Source: an uncultured Erysipelotrichaceae bacterium (GTDB lineage: Bacteria > Bacillota_I > Bacilli_A > Erysipelotrichales > Coprobacillaceae). From it: DNA of 20,081 nt. Both the position numbers and the translations under genes were made by a program. The stretch is from NCBI GenBank assembly GCA_910588075.1, contig CAJUOS010000043.1, positions 1-20,081 on the forward strand, read 5' to 3'. The notes under the pieces were generated by a model. That model worked only from the letters and a program-made list of their open reading frames with translations, had not been told where the DNA came from and made no database searches. This document shows, piece after piece, positions 14,210 through 20,081 of the stretch (within the stretch, counting starts at the first letter, position 1; every line of letters begins with the position of its first letter).

Positions 14210-16351
14210 ATGAATAAAGAATTAAAAGGATCTATTATGTTAGGGATTGCAGCACTTATTTGGGGAAGTTCTTTTATTGTGATGAAAAGTGCTGTTGATT
14301 TTTTAACACCTGCAGTTTTATTATCCATTCGTTTTGTTTTAGCATCAATTTTTTTAAGTATTCTCTTTTTTAAATATATAAAAGTCTTTCCAAGAGATAA
14401 AATGAAAGGTGCTTTGATAACAGGTGGATGTCTTTTTGTTGCTTATTATGTTCAAACATGGGGATTACAATATACAACCCCAGGAAAAAATGCTTTTTTA
14501 ACAGCAATATATTGTGCAATTGTACCATTTTTAGTTTGGCTTTTTTATAAAAAAAGACCTGATATTTATAATTTTATAGCTGCTTTTTTATGTGTGATAG
14601 GAATTGGCTTTGTATCATTAAATGGTGATTTATCAATGAATCTGGGAGATATTTTAACATTATGTGGTGGTTTTTTATATGCTATACATATTTTAATGGT
14701 TCAACATTTTTCAAAGGATTTAAATGAAGGAGCTTTTACAGCTATTCAATTTGTTGGAGGGGCTATTTTAGCATGTATTGTTGCTATAATATTTGAAGAT
14801 ATTCAAATAATAACTCAAATTCAATCATCAATATTTTTTCAAATCTTTTATTTAGCATTTTTTGCAACAGCAATGACAATGGTTTGTCAAACAGTTGGGC
14901 AAAAGTATACAAATGAATGTCGTGCTTCATTGATTTTATCATTAGAATCTGTTTTTGGAGTTTTATTTTCTGTACTGTTTTATGGGGAAGTTCTATCTAT
15001 TCCTATTATTATAGGATTTGCCATTATATTTATTGCTCTTATTATTTCAGAAACAAAATTAAGTTTTTTAAAAACAAAAAAAATAGTAAATACATTTATT
15101 GTATTGATTGTTTTTATTTCTACATTAACAGTTTCAAATGTACAGGCCAAAGAACAATTAAAAGTTGAAGCACCTTATGCTTATGTATATAATCTTTCAA
15201 CACAACAAGTTCTTTATACAAAAAATGAAAATAAAAAAATATATCCTGCTAGTATGACAAAGGTCATGACTGCTTTAGTTGCATTAGAAAACATGGATAA
15301 TTTAGATACTGTTATTTCTATTCAAGAATATGATTTAAAAGGATTGTGGGAAGCTGGGGCATCAGTTGCTAATTTTGAAGTAAAAGAAAAAGTAACTTAT
15401 TTAGATTTATTATATGCAATTATTTTACCATCAGGAGCAGATGCTTGTCGTGCAACATCAAGAGTTTTATTTGGTAGTGAAGAAAAAATGGTAGAAGCTA
15501 TGAATAAAAAAGCCAAAGAGTTAGGTTTGAAGAATACACATTTTGTTAATTCGACAGGTTTACACCATGATCAACATTACACAACTGTTCATGATATGGC
15601 AGTTATTACAAAAACAGCATTAAAAAATCCTACCTTTAAAAAGATTTTTACAACAAGATCATATCGAACACAGACAACTAATCATTATATGGCAGCTTCA
15701 ATTTTAAAAGTTTATTGGAAACAAAGAATTGGAATTAGCCATATTTTAGGGTGTAAAACAGGATATACAGATATGTCAAAGTCTTGTTTAACTTGTTTAG
15801 TAAAAAGTCAAAATCAAGAAATTATTTGTGTATTTGCTAAGGAAAGTGGTAGTGATAAGTATGTTTCAGATGCTAAAAAGGTTATTGAATATTATAATCG
15901 TAATTATCATCTTATTACAGCTATCCATAAAAATGATAGACTTACAAACATAAAAATCAAGGATGGAGTTAAAGAATCATATGATATTAAAGCTTCAAAA
16001 GATGTGAAGATTTTTGTCGATAAGGCAATTCAAGCTAAGAATATTCAAGTACAATATGAAGGAAGTCAAGAGTTACTTGCTCCAACAAAAAAGGATGCTC
16101 AAGTAGGGAAGATTAGGCTGATTTATAATGATCAAATCATAAGAGAACTAGATGTTTCTATTGGAGAAAGTATTGATGCAACAAATTTTGCTAAATTTTG
16201 TCGTTATGTAAAGAAAAATTTGGCTATGTTGACACTTTTAATGAGTTTTATTATGATATTGATTGTTTTAATTATCATATTTTTTCGAAAAAAATCTCAA
16301 AAAAAGAAATTAGCTTATAAAAAATATAGAGAATCGAAATTAGGAAAATAA
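14210..16351 (+). CDS. Fusion: EamA/DMT exporter + S11 D,D-carboxypeptidase-like domain
   Basis: A single 713-aa frame. Residues 1-282 form a complete drug/metabolite transporter: ten helices as two EamA repeats, with AALIWGSSFIVMKSA in helix 1 and a PGKNAFLTAIYCAIVPF signature in helix 4. Residues 288-313 (KTKK, hydrophobic stretch, SNVQA) look like a signal peptide. Residues about 318-560 are a peptidase S11 (penicillin-binding) domain: S348-M-T-K351, S408-G-A410 in place of SxN, and K516-T-G518. A C-terminal beta domain (about 575-650) and a final membrane helix (669-692) with a KKSQKKK tail follow. The transporter C-terminus is cytoplasmic, so helix 11 would place the peptidase outside. 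SD GTGGAG (14195-14200) sets ATG 14210. The transporter's substrate is not predictable; the peptidase would trim D-Ala from wall peptides if active. No internal start with SD was found at the junction. Confidence 0.85.
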   Translation: MNKELKGSIMLGIAALIWGSSFIVMKSAVDFLTPAVLLSIRFVLASIFLSILFFKYIKVFPRDKMKGALITGGCLFVAYYVQTWGLQYTTPGKNAFLTAIYCAIVPFLVWLFYKKRPDIYNFIAAFLCVIGIGFVSLNGDLSMNLGDILTLCGGFLYAIHILMVQHFSKDLNEGAFTAIQFVGGAILACIVAIIFEDIQIITQIQSSIFFQIFYLAFFATAMTMVCQTVGQKYTNECRASLILSLESVFGVLFSVLFYGEVLSIPIIIGFAIIFIALIISETKLSFLKTKKIVNTFIVLIVFISTLTVSNVQAKEQLKVEAPYAYVYNLSTQQVLYTKNENKKIYPASMTKVMTALVALENMDNLDTVISIQEYDLKGLWEAGASVANFEVKEKVTYLDLLYAIILPSGADACRATSRVLFGSEEKMVEAMNKKAKELGLKNTHFVNSTGLHHDQHYTTVHDMAVITKTALKNPTFKKIFTTRSYRTQTTNHYMAASILKVYWKQRIGISHILGCKTGYTDMSKSCLTCLVKSQNQEIICVFAKESGSDKYVSDAKKVIEYYNRNYHLITAIHKNDRLTNIKIKDGVKESYDIKASKDVKIFVDKAIQAKNIQVQYEGSQELLAPTKKDAQVGKIRLIYNDQIIRELDVSIGESIDATNFAKFCRYVKKNLAMLTLLMSFIMILIVLIIIFFRKKSQKKKLAYKKYRESKLGK

Positions 16352-16380
16352 AAAGTTGCATTTTGAAAGTGCAACTTTAT
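16351..16380. terminator. Bidirectional terminator between convergent genes
   Basis: AAAGTTGCA (16352-16360) pairs perfectly with TGCAACTTT (16370-16378), 9-nt loop, T-rich on both strands. The stop codons of both flanking genes touch it. Confidence 0.82.
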
Positions 16381-16574
16381 TTATTATTCTTTAATTCAAT
16401 AATACGATCAATTCCATAACCCATTAATCTACCAACAAATATTATAATAACTCCAACAATAGGCAGAACATAGTTACCACCAAATATAGAATACCATATA
16501 ATGAATGCAAAACCTATAAAAAAGGCTATTGTTGTCAATAAGTTCATGTATTTTGTTTGTTTTAATTCTTTCAT
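16377..16574 (-). CDS. Small two-helix membrane protein, unknown
   Basis: A 65-aa protein not recognised as a named family. Residues 11-29 (NLLTTIAFFIGFAFIIWYS) and 35-52 (YVLPIVGVIIIFVGRLMGYG) are two membrane helices with a short GGN turn between them. The ends are charged (MKELKQTK and DRIIELKNNK), suggesting both termini in the cytoplasm. It is supported as a gene by a good SD (GGGGTGA, minus strand 16585-16579), by its own promoter (16602-16629), and by the shared terminator. It is convergent with the EamA-S11 fusion and divergent from gph. No function can be assigned. Confidence 0.7.
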   Translation of the reverse strand: MKELKQTKYMNLLTTIAFFIGFAFIIWYSIFGGNYVLPIVGVIIIFVGRLMGYGIDRIIELKNNK

Positions 16575-16601
16575 CTTTTCACCCCATTTTACTTATGAAT
16601 T

Positions 16602-16629
16602 ATTATATCATCTTTCATTATTTTTTCAA
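16602..16629 (-). promoter_or_regulatory. Sigma-A promoter of the small membrane protein
   Basis: On the minus strand TTGAAA (16629-16624), 16-nt spacer, TATAAT (16607-16602). Confidence 0.6.
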
Positions 16630-16632
16630 TAC

Positions 16633-16641
16633 TGCTATAAT
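16633..16641 (+). promoter_or_regulatory. Extended -10 promoter of gph
   Basis: TGCTATAAT (TATAAT 16636-16641) about 24 nt before the gph ATG. Any -35 would fall within the -10/-35 region of the divergent promoter, so the two compete for the same DNA. Confidence 0.55.
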
Positions 16642-16664
16642 GGTGTAGGAAAAGGGGCGAAAAT

Positions 16665-17339
16665 ATGAAAAAGGGATGTCTTTTTGATTTAGATGGAACA
16701 TTAGTTGATTCATTAACAGATTTAGCACTATCAGTTAATGAAGTTTTAAAACATCATCACCTCCCTACATATGCTATATCTGAGTATAATCAATTGGTTG
16801 GAAATGGTGTAAAGAAATTAATAGAAAGAGCTTTACCTGCTGATAAACAGTATTTATTAGAAGAGTGTTTAGAAGAGTTTCAAAAAATATATGAAGAACA
16901 TTGTTTAGATTATACAAAACCATATAAAGGGATGAAAGAATTGCTTGATGTTTTAAAAGATGATGGTATACAACTTGCTGTTGTTACAAATAAGCCACAT
17001 CATTTGGCAATTAAAATTGTTGAAAATTTATTTCCAAATGTTTTTACAACAATATTAGGACAACAAGATTTATATCCTATTAAACCACATCCAGAATCTA
17101 CGTTTATTGCATTAATGAGTATGAAACTAAGAAAAGAAGAATGTTTTTTTATAGGAGATAGTAATGTAGATATCCAAACAGGATATCAAGCAGATATGGA
17201 TACTATTGGTGTTTCTTGGGGATTTAGAGGTAGAGAAGAATTAGAAGCAGAGGGTGCAACATATGTTGTTGATTATCCTCATGAGATAAAGGAGATTATT
17301 GATGAAAATAGGAGTCAGTTCTTGTTTGGTGGGAATTAA
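16665..17339 (+). CDS. HAD-family phosphatase, phosphoglycolate phosphatase-like
   Basis: A 224-aa HAD hydrolase of the Gph/PpaX subfamily. Motif I is FDLDGTLVDS (residues 7-16, nucleophile D8 and acid D10), the helical cap is residues about 17-85 (VGNGVKKLIERAL), motif II is VVTNK, motif III is a Lys in PIKPHPES, and motif IV is FIGDSNVDIQTG. All catalytic residues are intact. Likely substrates are phosphoglycolate or another small phosphomonoester; sequence alone cannot choose. The SD is GGGGCG (16653-16658). Its last 38 nt overlap the DUF523 gene, so the two are probably co-translated. Confidence 0.88.
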   Translation: MKKGCLFDLDGTLVDSLTDLALSVNEVLKHHHLPTYAISEYNQLVGNGVKKLIERALPADKQYLLEECLEEFQKIYEEHCLDYTKPYKGMKELLDVLKDDGIQLAVVTNKPHHLAIKIVENLFPNVFTTILGQQDLYPIKPHPESTFIALMSMKLRKEECFFIGDSNVDIQTGYQADMDTIGVSWGFRGREELEAEGATYVVDYPHEIKEIIDENRSQFLFGGN

Positions 17340-17793
17340 TTGTACTTACAGTGGTTCACATAATTTGATTAGTGGTTTAAAAAAATTATATAAAGATGAT
17401 AAAATTATTATTGCTTGTCCAGAAGTTTTAGGTGGTTTGTCTATACCAAGAGATCCTGCTGAAATTCAAGGAAAAGAACCGTTTGTTATTAAAACAAATA
17501 AGAATCAAGATGTAACATATGAATATATTAAAGGTGCGAATAAAGCATTAAATATTTTTTTAGAAAATGATGTTAAGATTGCTATATTAAAATTTAGAAG
17601 TCCAAGTTGTGGGAATGATGGTGTTTATGATGGTAGTTTTTCACATCGTTTGATTGAGGGGCAAGGTGTTTTTGCACAATTATTAGAAGAACATGGAATT
17701 AAAGTTTTTAATGAATATCAAATTGATGAATTTTTAAAATATATTAAAGATGATGAGTATAGTCAATATTTTAAGAATGAAGAAGATTTATAG
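17302..17793 (+). CDS. DUF523 family protein
   Basis: A 163-aa protein. Cysteine motifs of DUF523 are all present: KIGVSSCLVGINCTYSG at the start, CPEVLGGLSIPRDPAEI (residues 46-62), and ILKFRSPSCG, followed by VYDGSF. The conserved Cys residues suggest metal or Fe-S binding, but no function is established to my knowledge. ATG 17302 is preceded by AAGGAGA (17288-17294) inside the end of gph. Although the genes overlap by 38 nt, the pairing with a HAD phosphatase may be simply operonic. Confidence 0.85.
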   Translation: MKIGVSSCLVGINCTYSGSHNLISGLKKLYKDDKIIIACPEVLGGLSIPRDPAEIQGKEPFVIKTNKNQDVTYEYIKGANKALNIFLENDVKIAILKFRSPSCGNDGVYDGSFSHRLIEGQGVFAQLLEEHGIKVFNEYQIDEFLKYIKDDEYSQYFKNEEDL

Positions 17794-17887
17794 TAATAAA
17801 TAATATGAAAAAATTAAAAATATGAATATTAATTTTGAAAGTTAAATAGAAAAAATAGGAATTATAGAATGATTAAGAATGAGAGAG

Positions 17888-17915
17888 GAAATAGTTTTAG
17901 CTATTTCTTTTTTTG
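17888..17915 (+). terminator. Probable terminator after the DUF523 gene
   Basis: GAAATAG (17888-17894) pairs with CTATTTC (17901-17907) over a six-base loop, then eight T. It lies 95 nt past the stop. Confidence 0.7.
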
Positions 17916-17972
17916 TAAAAAATAGTATAAAAAATGCAAAAAAATATTTTATACAATTAAATTTGCCCCTTT

Positions 17973-17989
17973 AGGTGTTAAATTAACCC
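17973..17989 (+). promoter_or_regulatory. Candidate operator upstream of the LytTR gene
   Basis: GGTGTTAA and TTAACCC form an inverted repeat (GG-GTTAA / TTAACCC with one bulged T) in a locally GC-richer patch just before the -35. Could be a binding site, possibly autoregulatory; it does not match a LytTR consensus that I recognise. Confidence 0.3.
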
Positions 17990-17995
17990 TACCTA

Positions 17996-18023
17996 TTGAA
18001 ATATATGTTGAAAAATGTATATT
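17996..18023 (+). promoter_or_regulatory. Sigma-A promoter of the LytTR gene
   Basis: TTGAAA (17996-18001), 16-nt spacer, TATATT (18018-18023). Confidence 0.5.
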
Positions 18024-18047
18024 TTTTAGATGAAAGAGGGATGAATA

Positions 18048-18542
18048 ATGAAGATTTTATTAAATCAAAATAAGAATATGAAACGTGGAGAGATTGTTTT
18101 AACTTATCATCCTAAAAATGAAGACTTAGCTATACAAATGAAATGTTTAATAGAATCTAAAGTGGGAGAAATAGAGGTTAAAGATGAATACAATAATCAT
18201 TTTTTAATACCTTTATTGAATATATATTATTTTGAAGTTATTGAACAAAAAGTATTTGCATATACAAAATATGATGTTTATAGGTTGAGTATGACATTTC
18301 GTGGATTAAAAGCTCTTATATCAGATAAAGGATTTATACAAATTAATGTGAGGACAATAGTTAATGAAAGACATGTATATAGATATGAATTTTTAGAGGG
18401 ATGTCATAGAAAACTTATATTGGACAATATGGAAAAGGTTATATCAAATAGACAATTTAAAAATAATGTTGATGAAATGTTAGCAAGAAGACGTATAGTT
18501 TTACAACATCAGAAGATAGTAGAGAAAAAGAAGGTATTATAG
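18048..18542 (+). CDS. Stand-alone LytTR DNA-binding domain protein
   Basis: A 164-aa protein. The first 50 or so residues (KILLNQNKNMKRGEIVLTYHPKNEDLAIQMKCLIESKV) resemble the short N-terminal region of small LytTR regulators. Residues about 57-148 are the LytTR domain: IPLLNIYYFEVIEQKVFAYTKYDVYRLSMTFRGLKALISDKGFIQINVRTIVNERHV, then KLILDNMEKVISNRQFKNNVDEML, matching the family order (I..dIyYiE, F.qi.vr.iVN, l.l.ng..i.iSR.y). A basic tail follows (ARRRIVLQHQKIVEKKK). No receiver or membrane domain is present, so it is probably a one-component regulator. SD AAAGAGGG (18033-18040). It lies upstream of glf, but glf has its own likely promoter. Confidence 0.8.
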   Translation: MKILLNQNKNMKRGEIVLTYHPKNEDLAIQMKCLIESKVGEIEVKDEYNNHFLIPLLNIYYFEVIEQKVFAYTKYDVYRLSMTFRGLKALISDKGFIQINVRTIVNERHVYRYEFLEGCHRKLILDNMEKVISNRQFKNNVDEMLARRRIVLQHQKIVEKKKVL

Positions 18543-18555
18543 TTTATGATTCCTT

Positions 18556-18585
18556 TTGTTTTTTTTTACTTTATGATAGTATAAG
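18556..18585 (+). promoter_or_regulatory. Possible promoter of glf
   Basis: TTGTTT (18556-18561), 18-nt spacer, TATAAG (18580-18585). Weak matches; glf could also be read from the LytTR promoter. Confidence 0.35.
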
Positions 18586-18605
18586 AATAATAGGAGGAAT
18601 AAGAA

Positions 18606-19706
18606 ATGAAAACATATGACTATTTAATTGTAGGAAGTGGGTTATTTGGTTCTATTTTTGCTTATGAAGCAAATAAAAGAGGAAAGAAATGTTTAGTTAT
18701 TGATAAAAGAAATCATATTGGTGGAAATATTTATACTGAGGAAATAGAAGGAATTCAAGTTCATAAATATGGTGCACATATTTTTCATACATCCAATAAA
18801 TTGGTTTGGGATTATATTCAGCAGTTTGTTGAATTTAATAGATATACAAATTCTCCAATAGCTAAATATAAAGATGAAGTATATAATATGCCTTTTAATA
18901 TGAATACATTTCATAAAATGTGGGGAGTCATAACACCTCAAGAAGCTAAAGAAAAAATTCAAAAACAAATTCAAGAAGCTCAGATAGATCAACCAAAAAA
19001 TTTAGAGGAACAAGCAATTTCAATGGTTGGAAAAGATATTTATGAAAAACTTATTAAAGGATATACTGGAAAACAATGGGGAAAACCTTGTACAGAATTA
19101 CCAACTTTTATTATTAAGAGACTACCTGTAAGATTTACATATGATAATAATTATTTTAATGATTTGTATCAAGGAATTCCAATTGGTGGATATACACAAA
19201 TTATTGAAAAAATGCTTGATGGTATTGATGTAAGATTGAATTGTGATTTTTTTGATAATCGTGAAGAATTAGAAAATATAGCAAATAAGATTGTTTTTAC
19301 AGGAATGATTGATCAATATTATAATTATTGCTTTGGTGAATTGGAATATAGAAGTTTAAGGTTTGAAACTGAATTATTAAATACAGATAATTATCAAGGA
19401 AATGCAGTGGTTAATTATAATGAATATGAGATACCTTACACAAGAATTATAGAACATAAACATTTTGAATATGGAACACAACCTCAAACTGTAATTACAA
19501 GAGAGTATCCAACTACATGGGAAAAAGGCGATGAACCATATTATCCAATGAATGATGAAAAGAATAATATGTTATATCAAAAATATCAAGAATTAGCTCA
19601 TAAAGAAGATAAGGTTATATTTGGTGGTAGATTAGGAATGTATAAATATTTTGATATGCACCATATTATTGCTGAGGCTTTGAAATGTGTTGAAGAAAAT
19701 TTATAA
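18606..19706 (+). CDS. glf: UDP-galactopyranose mutase
   Basis: A 366-aa FAD enzyme. The N-terminal dinucleotide fold is YDYLIVGSGLFGSIFAYEANKRGKKCLVIDKRNHIGGNIYTE, then YGAHIFHTSNKLVW (residues about 56-69). The substrate-binding region contains LIKGYTGKQWGKPCTELP and LPVRFTYDNNYFNDLYQGIPIGGYT, and the C-terminus has GGRLGMYKYFDMHHIIAEAL. These are Glf signatures. It converts UDP-galactopyranose to UDP-galactofuranose for surface polysaccharides. SD AGGAGG (18592-18597). Length is normal for the family (about 370 aa). No glycosyltransferases or other polysaccharide genes are in the window. Confidence 0.96.
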   Translation: MKTYDYLIVGSGLFGSIFAYEANKRGKKCLVIDKRNHIGGNIYTEEIEGIQVHKYGAHIFHTSNKLVWDYIQQFVEFNRYTNSPIAKYKDEVYNMPFNMNTFHKMWGVITPQEAKEKIQKQIQEAQIDQPKNLEEQAISMVGKDIYEKLIKGYTGKQWGKPCTELPTFIIKRLPVRFTYDNNYFNDLYQGIPIGGYTQIIEKMLDGIDVRLNCDFFDNREELENIANKIVFTGMIDQYYNYCFGELEYRSLRFETELLNTDNYQGNAVVNYNEYEIPYTRIIEHKHFEYGTQPQTVITREYPTTWEKGDEPYYPMNDEKNNMLYQKYQELAHKEDKVIFGGRLGMYKYFDMHHIIAEALKCVEENL

Positions 19707-19970
19707 GATAGAATGATGATTATTTTTGTAAAAAAAAAGATAAAAAACAAATAGAAATACTGTCATGAAATGTCGAATTCTTTTTCTTTACATCAATAAA
19801 AAAAGAAGATATGATGATATAGGTGAGATAATTATAAATAAATAAAGAAAGGGATTTCTTTTATATCAGCACATTTTCACCATGAAAGAGATTAGAATGA
19901 AATAGTTTATAAAATATAAATTATTTGTTTTTAGTCTCTTTTTATTTGTATAAAAACATTGCTAAAAGCA

Positions 19971-19999
19971 TTGTATAAATATTTGTTTTGTGCTATAAT
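19971..19999 (+). promoter_or_regulatory. Sigma-A promoter of the gene at the right edge
   Basis: TTGTAT (19971-19976), 17-nt spacer, extended TGCTATAAT (TATAAT 19994-19999). Predicted transcript start about 20006. Confidence 0.7.
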
Positions 20000-20008
20000 G
20001 TGTTAAAG

Positions 20009-20068
20009 ATTTCATCACTGTATCTAACTATAAAAAGTATTCAAATATATGAATGGGAGTGATGAAAT
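20009..20068 (+). promoter_or_regulatory. Long leader hairpin over the right-edge start codon
   Basis: ATTTCATCACT (20009-20019) is perfectly complementary to AGTGATGAAAT (20058-20068). The 11-bp stem begins at the 5' end of the predicted transcript and ends one base before ATG 20069, covering part of the SD region (GGGAGTGAT, 20055-20063). The loop is 38 nt. Confidence 0.55.
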
Positions 20069-20081
20069 ATGAATAGTGTTT
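20069..20081 (+). CDS. Start of an unidentified gene (runs off right edge)
   Basis: Only ATG and three further codons (M-N-S-V) are in the window. It is called a gene start because of the promoter at 19971-19999 and the upstream GGGAG. Product cannot be named. Confidence 0.4.

Larger units (their letters stand above)
17794..18047 (+). other. AT-rich spacer between DUF523 gene and LytTR gene
   Basis: It holds a terminator (17888-17915), a G+C-richer patch with an imperfect inverted repeat (17973-17989), and a promoter (17996-18023). No ORF was seen. Confidence 0.6.
19707..20068 (+). other. 362-nt AT-rich intergenic region
   Basis: No ORF of significant length. It contains a perfect TGTCGAA (19771-19777, Spo0A-box core), a weak hairpin AAAGAAA/TTTCTTT (19844-19861) without a strong T run, a promoter (19971-19999), and a long leader hairpin (20009-20068). 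A clear terminator for glf is not seen. Confidence 0.6.

Noticed and set aside
15551..15557. Reverse Spo0A core TTCGACA
   Set aside because: Inside the S11 domain coding sequence (Asn-Ser-Thr-Gly), far from any promoter.
19844..19861. Hairpin AAAGAAA-GGGA-TTTCTTT as glf terminator
   Set aside because: The stem is almost all A-T and only a short T run follows; it may form but is weak as a terminator.
1..20081. CRISPR arrays, insertion sequences, tRNA or rRNA genes
   Set aside because: No regularly spaced repeats, transposase-like proteins, terminal inverted repeats with target duplication, or tRNA cloverleaf signatures (GGTTCRANYCC) were seen on either strand by reading.

Overview
The window is AT-rich (roughly 30% G+C by eye), low-GC Gram-positive (Firmicutes) chromosomal DNA. 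T-boxes, a TPP riboswitch, strong Shine-Dalgarno (SD) sites, TGA used as stop, and a sporulation sigma operon all fit. Gene order and protein style (SpoIIGA-SigE-SigG present, E. coli-like AsnRS of about 460 aa, many lineage-shortened proteins) suggest a spore-forming member of Erysipelotrichia/Coprobacillaceae (Thomasclavelia/Coprobacillus-like). This taxonomic call is inference.

Layout. (1) 1-461: the start of acetate kinase on the minus strand, running into a GC-rich, non-matching left edge. (2) 554-1279: TPP riboswitch, terminator and the thiamine ECF S-component gene thiT. (3) 1308-5040: a packed block: a YgaC/DUF402 nucleotide phosphatase gene, then tsaE-tsaB-rimI-tsaD (t6A tRNA modification plus ribosomal S18 acetylation) and the redox repressor rex. 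(4) 5104-6805: asparagine T-box and asnS. (5) 6813-9365: a Spo0A-type spoIIG promoter, then spoIIGA-sigE-sigG-ylmC, the compartment-specific sporulation cascade. (6) 9428-11143: cell-division genes sepF-ylmH-divIVA, a trimmed version of the Bacillus ylm cluster. (7) 11064-14110: isoleucine T-box, whose promoter and stem I lie inside the end of divIVA, and ileS. (8) 14210-16351: one long ORF fusing a complete ten-helix EamA/DMT exporter to a D,D-carboxypeptidase-like S11 domain. (9) 16377-17793: a small membrane protein (minus) divergent from a gph/DUF523 pair. (10) 18048-19706: a stand-alone LytTR regulator and a UDP-galactopyranose mutase. (11) 19707-20081: a long AT-rich spacer ending in a promoter and a leader that folds over the start of the next gene.

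Much of the block is conserved housekeeping: translation fidelity, sporulation, septum formation and cell wall. RNA-level control is unusually visible: two T-boxes, one TPP riboswitch, a hairpin that buries the sigG ribosome binding site, and a large leader hairpin at the right edge. The most novel item is the EamA-S11 fusion protein. Its junction is exactly a signal-peptide-like helix preceded by an A8 tract. No mobile element, CRISPR array, tRNA or rRNA was seen.
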